DNA of 64,000 nt, from positions 3,818,303-3,882,302 of the forward strand of contig NZ_CP037920.1 in assembly GCF_007748195.1 (NCBI RefSeq), in the 5' to 3' direction. Both the position numbers and the translations under genes were made by a program. The stretch comes from Gimesia aquarii (lineage in GTDB: Bacteria > Planctomycetota > Planctomycetia > Planctomycetales > Planctomycetaceae). This document shows positions 54,880 to 63,109 of this stretch, one piece after another. How positions within the stretch are numbered: the first letter of the stretch is position 1; the number at the start of each line of letters is the position of its first letter. The notes beneath the pieces were generated by a model that saw only the letters and a program-made list of their open reading frames with translations, made no database searches and had not been told where the DNA came from.

Positions 54880-56091
54880 TTATTTTGAATGATTCAAAAA
54901 GCCAAAGAGGCTTTTCTTCTTTTTCGCTGTTGAGTCTTCGTCAGTAGTAGAAAGATCACCGCCAATACTAACTGCTAAATCCATAATCGTTCTGGTCAAC
55001 TTCGCTTTCGGCGACTGTAAGACGAGAGGAACTCCATTATTTCTTGATTCAACCATTGTGGCATAATCATTTGGTATTTGACAGAAGATATCACGACCAA
55101 TGGTTTCCAACGCTTTACTGATGCTGATTTGGGTGTCTTCCAATCCTAAGCGGTTCATTACAACTTTGATTTTGTCTGAAAGATGTTCGTTCGTATCAAA
55201 AAATTGTGATAAACGCACCACATTTCTAAGGCATGGCAAATCCAACTGAGCTGTCAACAAGACCGTATCAGACAATTCCATCGCTGCCATATCAAGACTG
55301 TTATATGATTTGCTGACATCGATCACCAGATGGGTAAACGTAGCTCGTAAAAGTGCAATAATGCGTTTTAAGACTTCAGTCGTGATTTGCATCGACTGAT
55401 CCATTTGTACTGGTCGAGGCAATAAAAACGCACCACAATTATGTTTGGTCAAAGATCGCTTCAATAACGAATAGTCCAGTCTTGCGATATTTTCTGCAAC
55501 ATCCTGAATGGTGTAGTCGGGAATAATATCCAACCAGACATCGGTATCACCCAATGCTAAATCAAGATCGATTACCGCCACACTATTTCTTTCATTGCTT
55601 GCCAGACAACAAGCCAGATTGATGGCAAGAGAAGTACAGCCAACGCCTCCACTCACACCCGCTACCGTGATCACTTGACTTGAGCGTGGCGCACTTTGCT
55701 CACCCTCGGATTTCCCAGAGGTAAGCTGTATCCGATTCAGGGCAGACAGAAAATCTTCCAAGACCAAAGGGAAACCTAAAAATTCTTTGGCACCATTACG
55801 CATTGCCTTTAATATCAGGCTGCCTTCCTGCGAGCTACTCACGACGATGACATTACAAGATGGTAGATCCCGAGTGACTTGAGCAATGAGATTGAGTGCC
55901 ATCTCAGGATTAGCATCCAGTGATATCAAAGCAATGTCTGGTTGAGTCTGTGATACAACATCTGAAAAGAATTCGTAACGGCTACATTCTGCTTCAAGCC
56001 AAACCATATCGACACCAATAAGCATATTCTTTAGCTCATTGCGTGTTGCTTCATTAGGATCGATTATTGATAATCGAACAACTCCACTCAT
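54880..56091 (-). CDS. cpaE: Tad pilus assembly protein CpaE/TadZ-like ATPase
   Basis: A 403-residue protein with an atypical receiver domain (1-125; Asp59 in LISLDAN may be the phosphorylation site) and a MinD/ParA-type ATPase domain (138-390). The Walker A segment is SGGVGCTS (147-154), with Cys in place of the usual Lys, as is common in TadZ/CpaE. VIDLDLALGDTDVWLDI follows. It helps to localise the Tad pilus machine at the pole or cell envelope. It is downstream of the secretin gene on the same strand, with an 83-base gap. The motor genes cpaF, tadB and tadC are not in the window. Confidence 0.88.
   Translation of the reverse strand: MSGVVRLSIIDPNEATRNELKNMLIGVDMVWLEAECSRYEFFSDVVSQTQPDIALISLDANPEMALNLIAQVTRDLPSCNVIVVSSSQEGSLILKAMRNGAKEFLGFPLVLEDFLSALNRIQLTSGKSEGEQSAPRSSQVITVAGVSGGVGCTSLAINLACCLASNERNSVAVIDLDLALGDTDVWLDIIPDYTIQDVAENIARLDYSLLKRSLTKHNCGAFLLPRPVQMDQSMQITTEVLKRIIALLRATFTHLVIDVSKSYNSLDMAAMELSDTVLLTAQLDLPCLRNVVRLSQFFDTNEHLSDKIKVVMNRLGLEDTQISISKALETIGRDIFCQIPNDYATMVESRNNGVPLVLQSPKAKLTRTIMDLAVSIGGDLSTTDEDSTAKKKKSLFGFLNHSK
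54897..54924 (+). terminator. Hairpin terminator overlapping the cpaE 3' end
   Basis: AAAAGCC / GGCTTTT with a 5-base loop, followed by a CTTCTTTTT tract. It lies 44 bases after the small acidic protein stop but inside the last codons of the convergent cpaE. It could stop transcription in the plus direction. Confidence 0.6.
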
Positions 56092-56174
56092 TTCATGATC
56101 ACTTATTCTTAAGGTTACTTACTCGTAATTGACGTTTACGATTATCGATTCAGATCATACTTTTATTTCATTTC

Positions 56175-57956
56175 CTATTCACTTCCAGGGCCGATTAATC
56201 CAGGACGCTTACTGGGAGGTGGACTACTTAGATTACTAGGAGCCTTTTTCGGATTCGTACTTGTTGTATTTTGTTTGGCTTTCCATTTACCAGCCGAAGG
56301 GCCATTGAGAGTCGGCACCTTTGGACTAAAAGGAGTTTTTGTAGTCGCTTTTTTCAATTTTTGCTGTTGCTGTAAATTTTTCATCTCTTCTGGTGAGAGA
56401 GTCGACTTCTTAATGACTTCAGATTTAACCGAGGGTGCTGCCGGTACAGGTGGTACCTGTGAAGCAGACGCAGGAGGCAATACATGATCTGAAGAGTACA
56501 TCATAGATTCTGGACTGATTGGGCCAGGTACTGAATAACGACATTCAGGACAATCGTCCCCATAATTGGGCACTTCAAGCACACCATCCAGGTACAACTC
56601 ACGATCTGTGGGTGTCGCTGTAAACAACCCAGGGCCTCCCGGAGGTGTTTGCCCTGATTTCAGTGGAGAGACCAATTCAGGTGTTACCATAATGACCAAC
56701 TCCGTCTCGCCTTCATTATATTTCACTCTGCGGAAGGCTGCTCCTATCACGGGAAGCTCACCCAAAAAGGGAGTTTTCGAAGTTTCAGCTGTTTTCCGAC
56801 TGGAAATTAACCCGGCAATCACCATCGTTTCCCCGAAATTCATTTCCACTGCCGTATTCGCTCTGCGGACTGTTAAACCAGGTACTGTTGTTCCAGCGAC
56901 CTGAACCGCATTAGAAAAGTCTCGTTCACTGACTTCCGGCTGTACTTCCAATCGTAAACGACCGTTGCCGAGAACAATAGGAACCGCCTCCATTCGAACA
57001 CCAAACTCGCGCCACTCAATCGTAACAGTACCCAAACTTTGTGGTACCAGAATTGGAAATTCACCACCAGAAAGTAAGTTAGCGGGACGACCACTGGTCG
57101 TTACCAATTCAGGTTCCGCCAGAATCTTAAGTAATGCTTCCTGTTTTAATGCTTCAATAAACGCCTGGAAGATGCTTGAGCTGTCTACCAGTCCAAACCC
57201 CAGTGAAGTTCCACTGAGCAGATTCTGTGAAGCAGTCAGTGCAGGGGGGCCACCAAAGGGAACTGTAATTCCTGTAATTGGAACAAGAGAGCCAGGCGTA
57301 CTGTAAACGTAAGACGACTGATTTAAGAATAACCAGTTTACGCCTAATTGCCGTATCTTTGAGCGTTGAACTTCCATTATTTTAACTTTGAGCAAAACCT
57401 GCTGAACGCCAGCCAGTTTCATCTGGTTCAACACACCGTTGGGAAAAAACTGCTCCGCAATTTCGACCATTTCGGTAATGGCTTCTGGTTCAGTAACCCA
57501 GCCACGCAAGACTACGGAATCTTGCACTTTGATCGCAGTAACAGAAGAGCTGGGAAACAATTCACGGAGATAGGCTTGTAAATGTCGAGCATCTCCACTG
57601 ACAAAAGTCTCAACAGAAAACACTTTTTTGTTTTCATCAGTGATAACCAGAGTTGTAACCCCAGGTATGATGGCTTGAACCCGAATCTCATTTGGAGTTA
57701 AAGCAGTTACCCCCAGCACAGTCGGATCAAATCCGTCGACACGTTTGATTTTGCCTGGAAACTTAAGAATCTTGGAGAATTTCTCTGTAATCTCCAGCTT
57801 CATTTTGGGGGCAGTGACTTGAACAATCGGCTCGCTAGCTCCGGGAGCCGCGGCTTGCTCTTTCTGCGAATATCCTTCTACATTGGTAAAACAACATACC
57901 AATAATACAACTAAAGGAAGTCTAATCATTTTTAATTGTTTTTTTAAGGCCAGCAT
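56175..57956 (-). CDS. cpaC: Tad/Flp pilus secretin CpaC/RcpA
   Basis: A 593-residue outer-membrane secretin. After a signal peptide (about 1-33) comes the N-terminal pilus-assembly domain (KLEITEKFSKILKFPGKIKRV...PNEIRVQAIIPGVTTLVITDE), a BON-like segment, and the secretin domain (about 255-425) ending in FGETMVIAGLISS and PFLGELPVIGAAFR, followed by VIMVTPELV. The C-terminus from 465 on is Pro/Ser/Lys-rich and low-complexity. The start ATG at 57956 has an AAGGGG site a few bases upstream. It forms the outer-membrane pore for the Flp pilus. It lies between cpaB and cpaE on the same strand. Confidence 0.92.
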   Translation of the reverse strand: MLALKKQLKMIRLPLVVLLVCCFTNVEGYSQKEQAAAPGASEPIVQVTAPKMKLEITEKFSKILKFPGKIKRVDGFDPTVLGVTALTPNEIRVQAIIPGVTTLVITDENKKVFSVETFVSGDARHLQAYLRELFPSSSVTAIKVQDSVVLRGWVTEPEAITEMVEIAEQFFPNGVLNQMKLAGVQQVLLKVKIMEVQRSKIRQLGVNWLFLNQSSYVYSTPGSLVPITGITVPFGGPPALTASQNLLSGTSLGFGLVDSSSIFQAFIEALKQEALLKILAEPELVTTSGRPANLLSGGEFPILVPQSLGTVTIEWREFGVRMEAVPIVLGNGRLRLEVQPEVSERDFSNAVQVAGTTVPGLTVRRANTAVEMNFGETMVIAGLISSRKTAETSKTPFLGELPVIGAAFRRVKYNEGETELVIMVTPELVSPLKSGQTPPGGPGLFTATPTDRELYLDGVLEVPNYGDDCPECRYSVPGPISPESMMYSSDHVLPPASASQVPPVPAAPSVKSEVIKKSTLSPEEMKNLQQQQKLKKATTKTPFSPKVPTLNGPSAGKWKAKQNTTSTNPKKAPSNLSSPPPSKRPGLIGPGSE

Positions 57957-57990
57957 CCATGCCCCTTACTTTTTAAATAGTTGAGCCATC

Positions 57991-58020
57991 AAAACCAGGT
58001 AAAACCAGGTAAAACCAGGC
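57991..58020. repeat. Three tandem 10-bp repeats in the cpaB-cpaC gap
   Basis: AAAACCAGGT is repeated three times in a row (the last copy ends in C). On the coding strand the units read ACCTGGTTTT, 35-64 bases ahead of the cpaC start. A 10-base period places copies on one face of the helix. Confidence 0.7.
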
Positions 58021-58125
58021 TTCAAATCACTCTCTAAAATAATCCAATTCCCTATTGGGACACTCTTTTCTTGGCCCAGAAATTATTACCCCCTGTATCT
58101 GATTAAAGAGCAGGGGATATTCAGA

Positions 58126-59169
58126 CTAATTTATTTTTTCATTTTGTTTCTTAGTAAATACTTCCCACAAGCCTTTCAAAGCTGCCGTTTTATCTTCCAG
58201 TTCTTCTTCCAGAAGTTCAACTTCCTGGATTGTTTTTTGTTCTCCTGAAAAGATTTCAACTTGCCACATTTTTTTAGCTTCTTCTAGCTCTGCCTCGACT
58301 TCTGCTCCCACAGATGTCATCTCCTGCGGTTGTTGCTCTTCATCCAAAAACTGTTTGGCTGAAGTTGTCTTGCCAGAGTTTTGAGCCAGATCCGCTTCTT
58401 TTGAAGAGTCTTCTTCGTTTGTTTCGTTTTCGTCCTTATACTCACCACCTTCAATCGAAAACACTTCGGCTAAGTCATCCTCATTAAATTGGATATCCTC
58501 TGTATCCGAGGTGTCAGATTGCGCTCTTAATGCGAGATGAACTTCTCCTTTTCTTTCAGCCATTTTTAAGATCGCACCTTCTTTAGGTGACAGTAGTATC
58601 GAAATATTTTTTGACTTTACCTGATTGCTATCGGCCCCTCCGACATCGGTAAGATGGTCCGTCGCGAAGATCTTGACACGCTCCAGAATCACCTTCGTAA
58701 TTGTGGTTAAGCCTCCCTCTGGTTTACGCGCTGAAAAAGTCACATAAACGTCAACAAAATCACCAGGAAGAATTAAACCACTATGAGTTTTGGTCATATC
58801 AACCGATGTTGTAAAAACTCGTTTTCCATCTGGAATTTCTACAGATGCTCCACGTGCTCCCTGCTCACTGAGCTTTGCCTTCATCACGATTTCACCAGGA
58901 ACCGCTCGGGTTTTGATGGAACGATCCTTATAATCCTCCAGTTTTGTAACAGAACCTTCTGGTATCTGATCGATTGGCCATGACTTAAACTTCACATTCG
59001 ACTCGTTCAGAGGAGTACCGGGAGCAATCTCAGCAATTGTCACCAGAACATTTGCCGTTTCAATTTCCTGCTTCTGATCATCTCGATTGAGCACCTGCCT
59101 TACGCCTAACATCGCAACCAGTCCACAACCAACTGCGACGACCAACATCATCAATGACTTTATTTTCAT
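58126..59169 (-). CDS. cpaB: Tad/Flp pilus assembly protein CpaB/RcpC
   Basis: A 347-residue protein with one N-terminal membrane helix (about 5-24) and a SAF/AFP-like domain (VTIAEIAPGTPLNESNVKFKSWP, then a second module with PDGKRVFTTSVDMTKTHSGLILPGDFVDVYVT), as in CpaB. It then continues with an unusual acidic, coiled-coil-rich C-terminal region of about 120 residues (for example ENETNEEDSSKEAD and LLEEELEDK). It starts at the ATG 59169 rather than the in-frame GTG at 59178 because GGGTGA fits the ATG. It helps secretin assembly or pilus stability. It is followed by cpaC at about 170 bases. Confidence 0.88.
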   Translation of the reverse strand: MKIKSLMMLVVAVGCGLVAMLGVRQVLNRDDQKQEIETANVLVTIAEIAPGTPLNESNVKFKSWPIDQIPEGSVTKLEDYKDRSIKTRAVPGEIVMKAKLSEQGARGASVEIPDGKRVFTTSVDMTKTHSGLILPGDFVDVYVTFSARKPEGGLTTITKVILERVKIFATDHLTDVGGADSNQVKSKNISILLSPKEGAILKMAERKGEVHLALRAQSDTSDTEDIQFNEDDLAEVFSIEGGEYKDENETNEEDSSKEADLAQNSGKTTSAKQFLDEEQQPQEMTSVGAEVEAELEEAKKMWQVEIFSGEQKTIQEVELLEEELEDKTAALKGLWEVFTKKQNEKIN

Positions 59170-59480
59170 GTCTGTCACCCACCAAAGAGAAACAAATCAA
59201 GTGACTCATAACAAAAACAGACTCGTTACCAATTCGTGTCTAATTCTATGTTCCAAAGTGCCAAACTTGATTTGATCCTGCTTTCACAGGTTGACAGAAA
59301 GGAAACTCTGTCATCATTCTCAATATCGGCACTTCGAGAGTACTTGCTTCAATTTATAACGATTTTATCGTTTGAAATAATAATTCTGGTTAAGTAGCCT
59401 TGCCCTAAGGCCTTCATCCAAAATACACACTCAACACAAACTACTTATTTTAACTTTTAATCACTGACCTCAATTCCAAC
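59170..59480. other. Intergenic region between prepilin peptidase and cpaB
   Basis: 311 bases, mostly AT-rich, between the cpaB start and the prepilin peptidase stop on the same strand. It probably carries the cpaB promoter. I see no clear sigma54-type -24/-12 pair and no gene. Confidence 0.5.
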
Positions 59481-60032
59481 TTAAAGCAAGCCGGCATAGA
59501 AAAAGTAAGCGATTGAACCAATGCAAATTGGAATTCCGTAGGGAAGGAGAAACATCGTCGGCTTTCGCTCTTTTGCAATTCGTGATAATTCACGTGGATT
59601 TTTAACAGAACGCCATTCGTCGAGAATCACCATGGCCTGTGCTAAATGCGTATAAAATTTCTTGCGATAGAGCACCATAGCAATAGCCATGATTGCCCCT
59701 ACAATTGTTGTTACACAAAATGCATAGAACGTGATTTTGACGCCCAACCAGGCTCCGATACCTGCCATCAACTTCACATCACCAGCCCCCATTCCACCGA
59801 CGCTGTATAAGGGGAGCAGGGTAGCCAGACCAACAAGCATCCCGAGTAATCCCCAACCAAGACCAGCCAGTCCACCCGTCCAAGTCATATAGATCAAACC
59901 AGAAACCACCATTGGATATGTGATCCAGTTTGGAACTCGAAGTTCTTTTCCATCAATGTAAGCTGCATAAATCAAAACGATGGATACAAATTTTACGTGC
60001 CAATTCTCTAGAAGTAACTGTTGCCAATCCAT
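59481..60032 (-). CDS. cpaA: Prepilin peptidase, A24 family (TadV/CpaA-like)
   Basis: A 183-residue polytopic aspartic peptidase. The two catalytic aspartates are in AYIDGKELRVPNW (Asp27) and the GxGD motif GMGAGDVKLM (Asp85). There are about six hydrophobic helices. It lacks the methyltransferase domain of PilD, as is usual for TadV/CpaA, and should cut the Flp pilin encoded about 550 bases upstream. An in-frame TTG precedes the ATG at 60032, which I use. Confidence 0.9.
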   Translation of the reverse strand: MDWQQLLLENWHVKFVSIVLIYAAYIDGKELRVPNWITYPMVVSGLIYMTWTGGLAGLGWGLLGMLVGLATLLPLYSVGGMGAGDVKLMAGIGAWLGVKITFYAFCVTTIVGAIMAIAMVLYRKKFYTHLAQAMVILDEWRSVKNPRELSRIAKERKPTMFLLPYGIPICIGSIAYFFYAGLL

Positions 60033-60307
60033 CAATATGGCCTTTCTTATTAGTCTTATTGAAATACTTTTTTCGTATTTCGTTGGGGATGTTTATGTCA
60101 TTCAAATTCACAAATCAGGACTGTTGCCACTTGATGAAAGCGCTCAAATCCCCTGATATTGGTCATTTAACTTTTGTATTCTTATTATTAATTTAGGTCA
60201 CAGGCAGAGCGGTGAGGTGATTATCTTGAAAAATATTGCTGTTTTTTCACAACCAGATTAAAGCACACCGGTTGCCAGCAATACTGTTGTCTCCTTGTCC
60301 CGACCAG

Positions 60308-60418
60308 TTAGCAACGGCTGCAAGTCAGAAGGGAGGTGAACCAAACAATTACTGGAACGATCAGCAGGATTAACTCCATAACCGCTCCCACCTGGGGATC
60401 TATGAAGTAAGGAAACAT
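60308..60418 (-). CDS. 36-residue single-span membrane protein in the Tad locus
   Basis: An ORF too short for routine gene finders: ATG at 60418, TAA at 60308-60310. The ribosome site is AAGGAG, exactly 8 bases before the ATG, among the best in the window. The protein starts MFPYFIDPQVG, has one hydrophobic run of about 17 residues (MELILLIVPVIVWFTSLL, the central part of the protein) and ends in a cysteine-containing basic tail, TCSRC. It lies between flp and the prepilin peptidase, all on the minus strand. Function is unknown. It could be a small subunit of the pilus machine or a regulator. Support comes from the ribosome site and coherent composition, not homology. Confidence 0.6.
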   Translation of the reverse strand: MFPYFIDPQVGAVMELILLIVPVIVWFTSLLTCSRC

Positions 60419-60583
60419 GCTGCTTTCTCCTTGGGGTAAAGACTTTTTTTCGTTATTCACTAAATCAAACTGTTTGAAAACAAAGATTCGCGTTTTGAGA
60501 ATCTGATACGCAATAAAACGCTCAGCCGAAAAGTTCGACTGAGCGATTCACTCGTACTCGTGTTGTAATACGATTGACTGCTA

Positions 60584-60757
60584 TTAGGTCAACGCATCAC
60601 GAACTTGTTCGAACTTCGCGTTAGCGTTTGTTCCGACAGCCTGAATTGCTGTTAAACAAACAATCACAATCAGAGCAAGCATCACAGCGTATTCTACAGC
60701 TGTAGGACCATCTTCTGAAACCAGGAAATTCTTGATGCTCTTTGTCAGATTCTTCAT
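60584..60757 (-). CDS. flp: Flp-type pilin
   Basis: A 57-residue Flp/Fap pilin precursor. The ATG at 60757 (with an AGAGAG-type site upstream) begins a short basic leader (MKNLTKSIKNFLVSEDG). The cleavage consensus is G followed by PTAVEYAVMLALI, with Glu and Tyr at the +5 and +6 places required for processing by TadV. A hydrophobic helix and a short polar tail (NAKFEQVRDALT) follow. It is the structural subunit of the Tad pilus. The frame runs upstream to other starts, but these lie outside the family length. It is the first of the minus-strand Tad genes in the window. Confidence 0.93.
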   Translation of the reverse strand: MKNLTKSIKNFLVSEDGPTAVEYAVMLALIVIVCLTAIQAVGTNANAKFEQVRDALT

Positions 60758-61351
60758 TGTTGTTGCTCTCTTTCTTTCCAATTGGAGTCGATTCATGAAC
60801 CACATTCACCGACACTAAACAACTAAGTTATGAGAAATATGTGATTTCTCACAACTCACCCGAAACAATTGCTTCTCTGAGTCACATCCTCAGGTGAAGC
60901 ATCCCAATATGCCCCCTCTTTTGAAGAGCAAAATCTCTACACTCAAAAACTGAACTGCAGAAACGGTATTGGACTTTTCATAAATTACAATATATCGAAA
61001 AACTAATTCCGAAATGATGCCACTCGATTTGTTCTCACTGATTGGCCCGTTGAGTAACAGATCAAAGTGTCAACACTCAAAAGTAGGTCACAGGAAATAA
61101 CAGTCAAGCAGTGAACCAAAAGATTTTTTTGAAAAAACAAAGGTCTTTCAAAAGAAACATTAAAGCGGCCGTAAGGTCTATCTAATCAAACAATTAGAAC
61201 GATGATGACAAAAATCAACGGCATATTTTTTTTGTGGGGCCGAGAAAAACTGAGTCTGATTTCGTTCAGAATTTCGAAATCGAACCAGGCCCAACTAGTG
61301 AAAGAGGGGTATTCACGTCATGCTTAATGTAGAATTATTGTTGTTTGACCA
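60758..61351. other. Intergenic region upstream of flp
   Basis: 594 bases between flp and the stop of the PMT-like gene, both on the minus strand. It should carry the flp promoter. I looked for a sigma54 -24/-12 element and found no good match. No RNA gene or palindrome stood out. Confidence 0.45.
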
Positions 61352-62800
61352 TTATCTAAGCTGCTCCCATTCCTGAATCTTTTGTTCCATTCTCTGGCGA
61401 TCCAGTTCATCAGGTGTTGTACTCTTAATTGCCCGTTTGATAATCTCAATCGCCTCTGCATGTTGCCCCTGATTGTGATAGCTATTGGCTAACTGAATCT
61501 GGACAACCGGTATTTGAGGTACTTGCTGTGCAGTATATTGCCACAATGAGAGTCCATCCTTCCAGACAGAGAGATATTGTTCAGTCTGCAAGTTGTATCT
61601 GGTAAGCAATGGCAATACCAATCCACCAAAAACTGCAGGAACCAGATAACCAGAAATCGGTTTCCCATTTCGCAAAGGTACAATTACCTGTTGTCGTATT
61701 TTCTCTAATAAATTCATAATGGCACTAAAAACGAGAGCAAAGAAAGGAATACAGGGCAGGTATAAATAACGATCATTCATCAACGTCGTAATGGGAAATA
61801 AATTGAGAACAGGTAACAGTAGTAAGAGAAAAGTAACACCTGCAAATGGAATTAATGGCTGATGTTTCCCCATTCGAACAAACATCAAAGCAGCGACCAG
61901 CCAGCAAAACAGGGAGATTATGATTTCCCAACCGATTCCTGATACAGGTGGATCATAAAGCACAGATCTCGTTTCAGGCCATAATAACATTTGCACATAT
62001 TTTGACATGATCACAGTATCAACACCGAGAAGTTCGACTTTACTCATGCCAAAGTGATCGCGCACTCCACCGAGTTCGCTAGTTTGAGCCAACATGGTGA
62101 TAATCAGCAATAAAAGGGCACAACAGCCCGGAAAAATCTGTCTTTTAACAGCTTCGCGAAATGGTACTTTCGCCACCAGAAAGTCATAACAGAATACAAT
62201 CACAGGTACCACAACTGCTAATGCTTTTGAAAGCAACGCACAGATAAAGAAAATAAATCCACAAGTATTCTGCTCCAGAGTTCTGTGCTTTCTAAGCCAA
62301 TACCAGAGTGAAGCCAGTATAAAAGCCCCCGAAAGTAATCCTTTACGGGACGAAATCCAGACGACAGTCTCCACCTGGACGGGGTGAATCGCAAATGCGG
62401 CAGCAGTCGCCCAGCCAATGAAACGATTTCGGGTAAAACGAGTGACCAATAGAAAAACGAGAATCGTATTGATGACATGCAATAAAATATTCGTGAGATG
62501 ATACCCACCGGCCCAAAGTCCATAGAGACTATGATCAATCAGAAACGAAAAGATGGTTAAAGGGGCATAATTGCGTGTGACAACCTGAGTTGCGATCTTT
62601 TGTAAATTATCGGGATGCCAACTCTTTGCGAGGGGATTGTCAATGACATACCAGGGGTCATCCCAGTTTACAAAATCAAAACTGGTTGCCATGCCAAAAC
62701 AGATCAAAACAACGAATGCCAAAGAGAAAACAGGCACTTTCTGGCTTTTCATTGTCTGAAATAGTTGCCAGGGAGGTTCTTGTTGTACTTGTTTCATCAT
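61352..62800 (-). CDS. PMT-like membrane protein with C-terminal TPR-like motif
   Basis: A 482-residue polytopic membrane protein. About ten hydrophobic segments form a GT-C-like fold. The first extracytoplasmic loop has the acidic stretch FDFVNWDDPWYVIDNPLAK, typical of TMTC/PMT-like planctomycete proteins, and NYAPLTIFSFLID follows. The last 65 residues hold a degenerate tetratricopeptide repeat (QIQLANSYHNQGQHAEAIEIIKRAI). The frame extends to a GTG at 62818 without a ribosome site; the ATG at 62800 has GGGAT nine bases upstream. It probably transfers a sugar to proteins or lipids outside the membrane. It is divergent from a polyprenol-type GT2 gene. Confidence 0.75.
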   Translation of the reverse strand: MMKQVQQEPPWQLFQTMKSQKVPVFSLAFVVLICFGMATSFDFVNWDDPWYVIDNPLAKSWHPDNLQKIATQVVTRNYAPLTIFSFLIDHSLYGLWAGGYHLTNILLHVINTILVFLLVTRFTRNRFIGWATAAAFAIHPVQVETVVWISSRKGLLSGAFILASLWYWLRKHRTLEQNTCGFIFFICALLSKALAVVVPVIVFCYDFLVAKVPFREAVKRQIFPGCCALLLLIITMLAQTSELGGVRDHFGMSKVELLGVDTVIMSKYVQMLLWPETRSVLYDPPVSGIGWEIIISLFCWLVAALMFVRMGKHQPLIPFAGVTFLLLLLPVLNLFPITTLMNDRYLYLPCIPFFALVFSAIMNLLEKIRQQVIVPLRNGKPISGYLVPAVFGGLVLPLLTRYNLQTEQYLSVWKDGLSLWQYTAQQVPQIPVVQIQLANSYHNQGQHAEAIEIIKRAIKSTTPDELDRQRMEQKIQEWEQLR

Positions 62801-63109
62801 ATTTATAATCCCATTCACGACAGGGATTAATAGAGCATCTCCCTGGTTACCTTTAACATAGGTCTTCCTCAGTTCACTGCCGAAATTTCAGGAAAAATGA
62901 TGATTAATTGAAACATCAACCAGGGTAGAAAACCTGATAACCGGCACAATCGATTTAACAGGACCAAGTATCCATTGGTACCTCGTTTATAAGCATCGCG
63001 GTTCTAATCAGATGAACCATCACCAAAACTATAAGCTAGATTTCAATGATAATGTGCGCCTATTGCCATTAGATCGAGTCTTTGAGTTGCAACAGCGAGG
63101 GAGATTATC
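62801..63109. other. Divergent intergenic region between PMT-like and GT2 genes
   Basis: 309 bases that should hold promoters for both genes. No palindrome, RNA gene or terminator stood out. A short minus frame crosses the beginning of the GT2 gene but is its shadow. Confidence 0.45.

Noticed and set aside
59215-59285. TGGCAC-like half of a sigma54 promoter upstream of cpaB
   Set aside because: The -12 half (TTGC) is absent at the required spacing.
60250-60300. AAGGAG followed by a short frame just after the 36-residue ORF
   Set aside because: No ATG or GTG at suitable distance; only a TTG or ATT frame of 7-11 codons.
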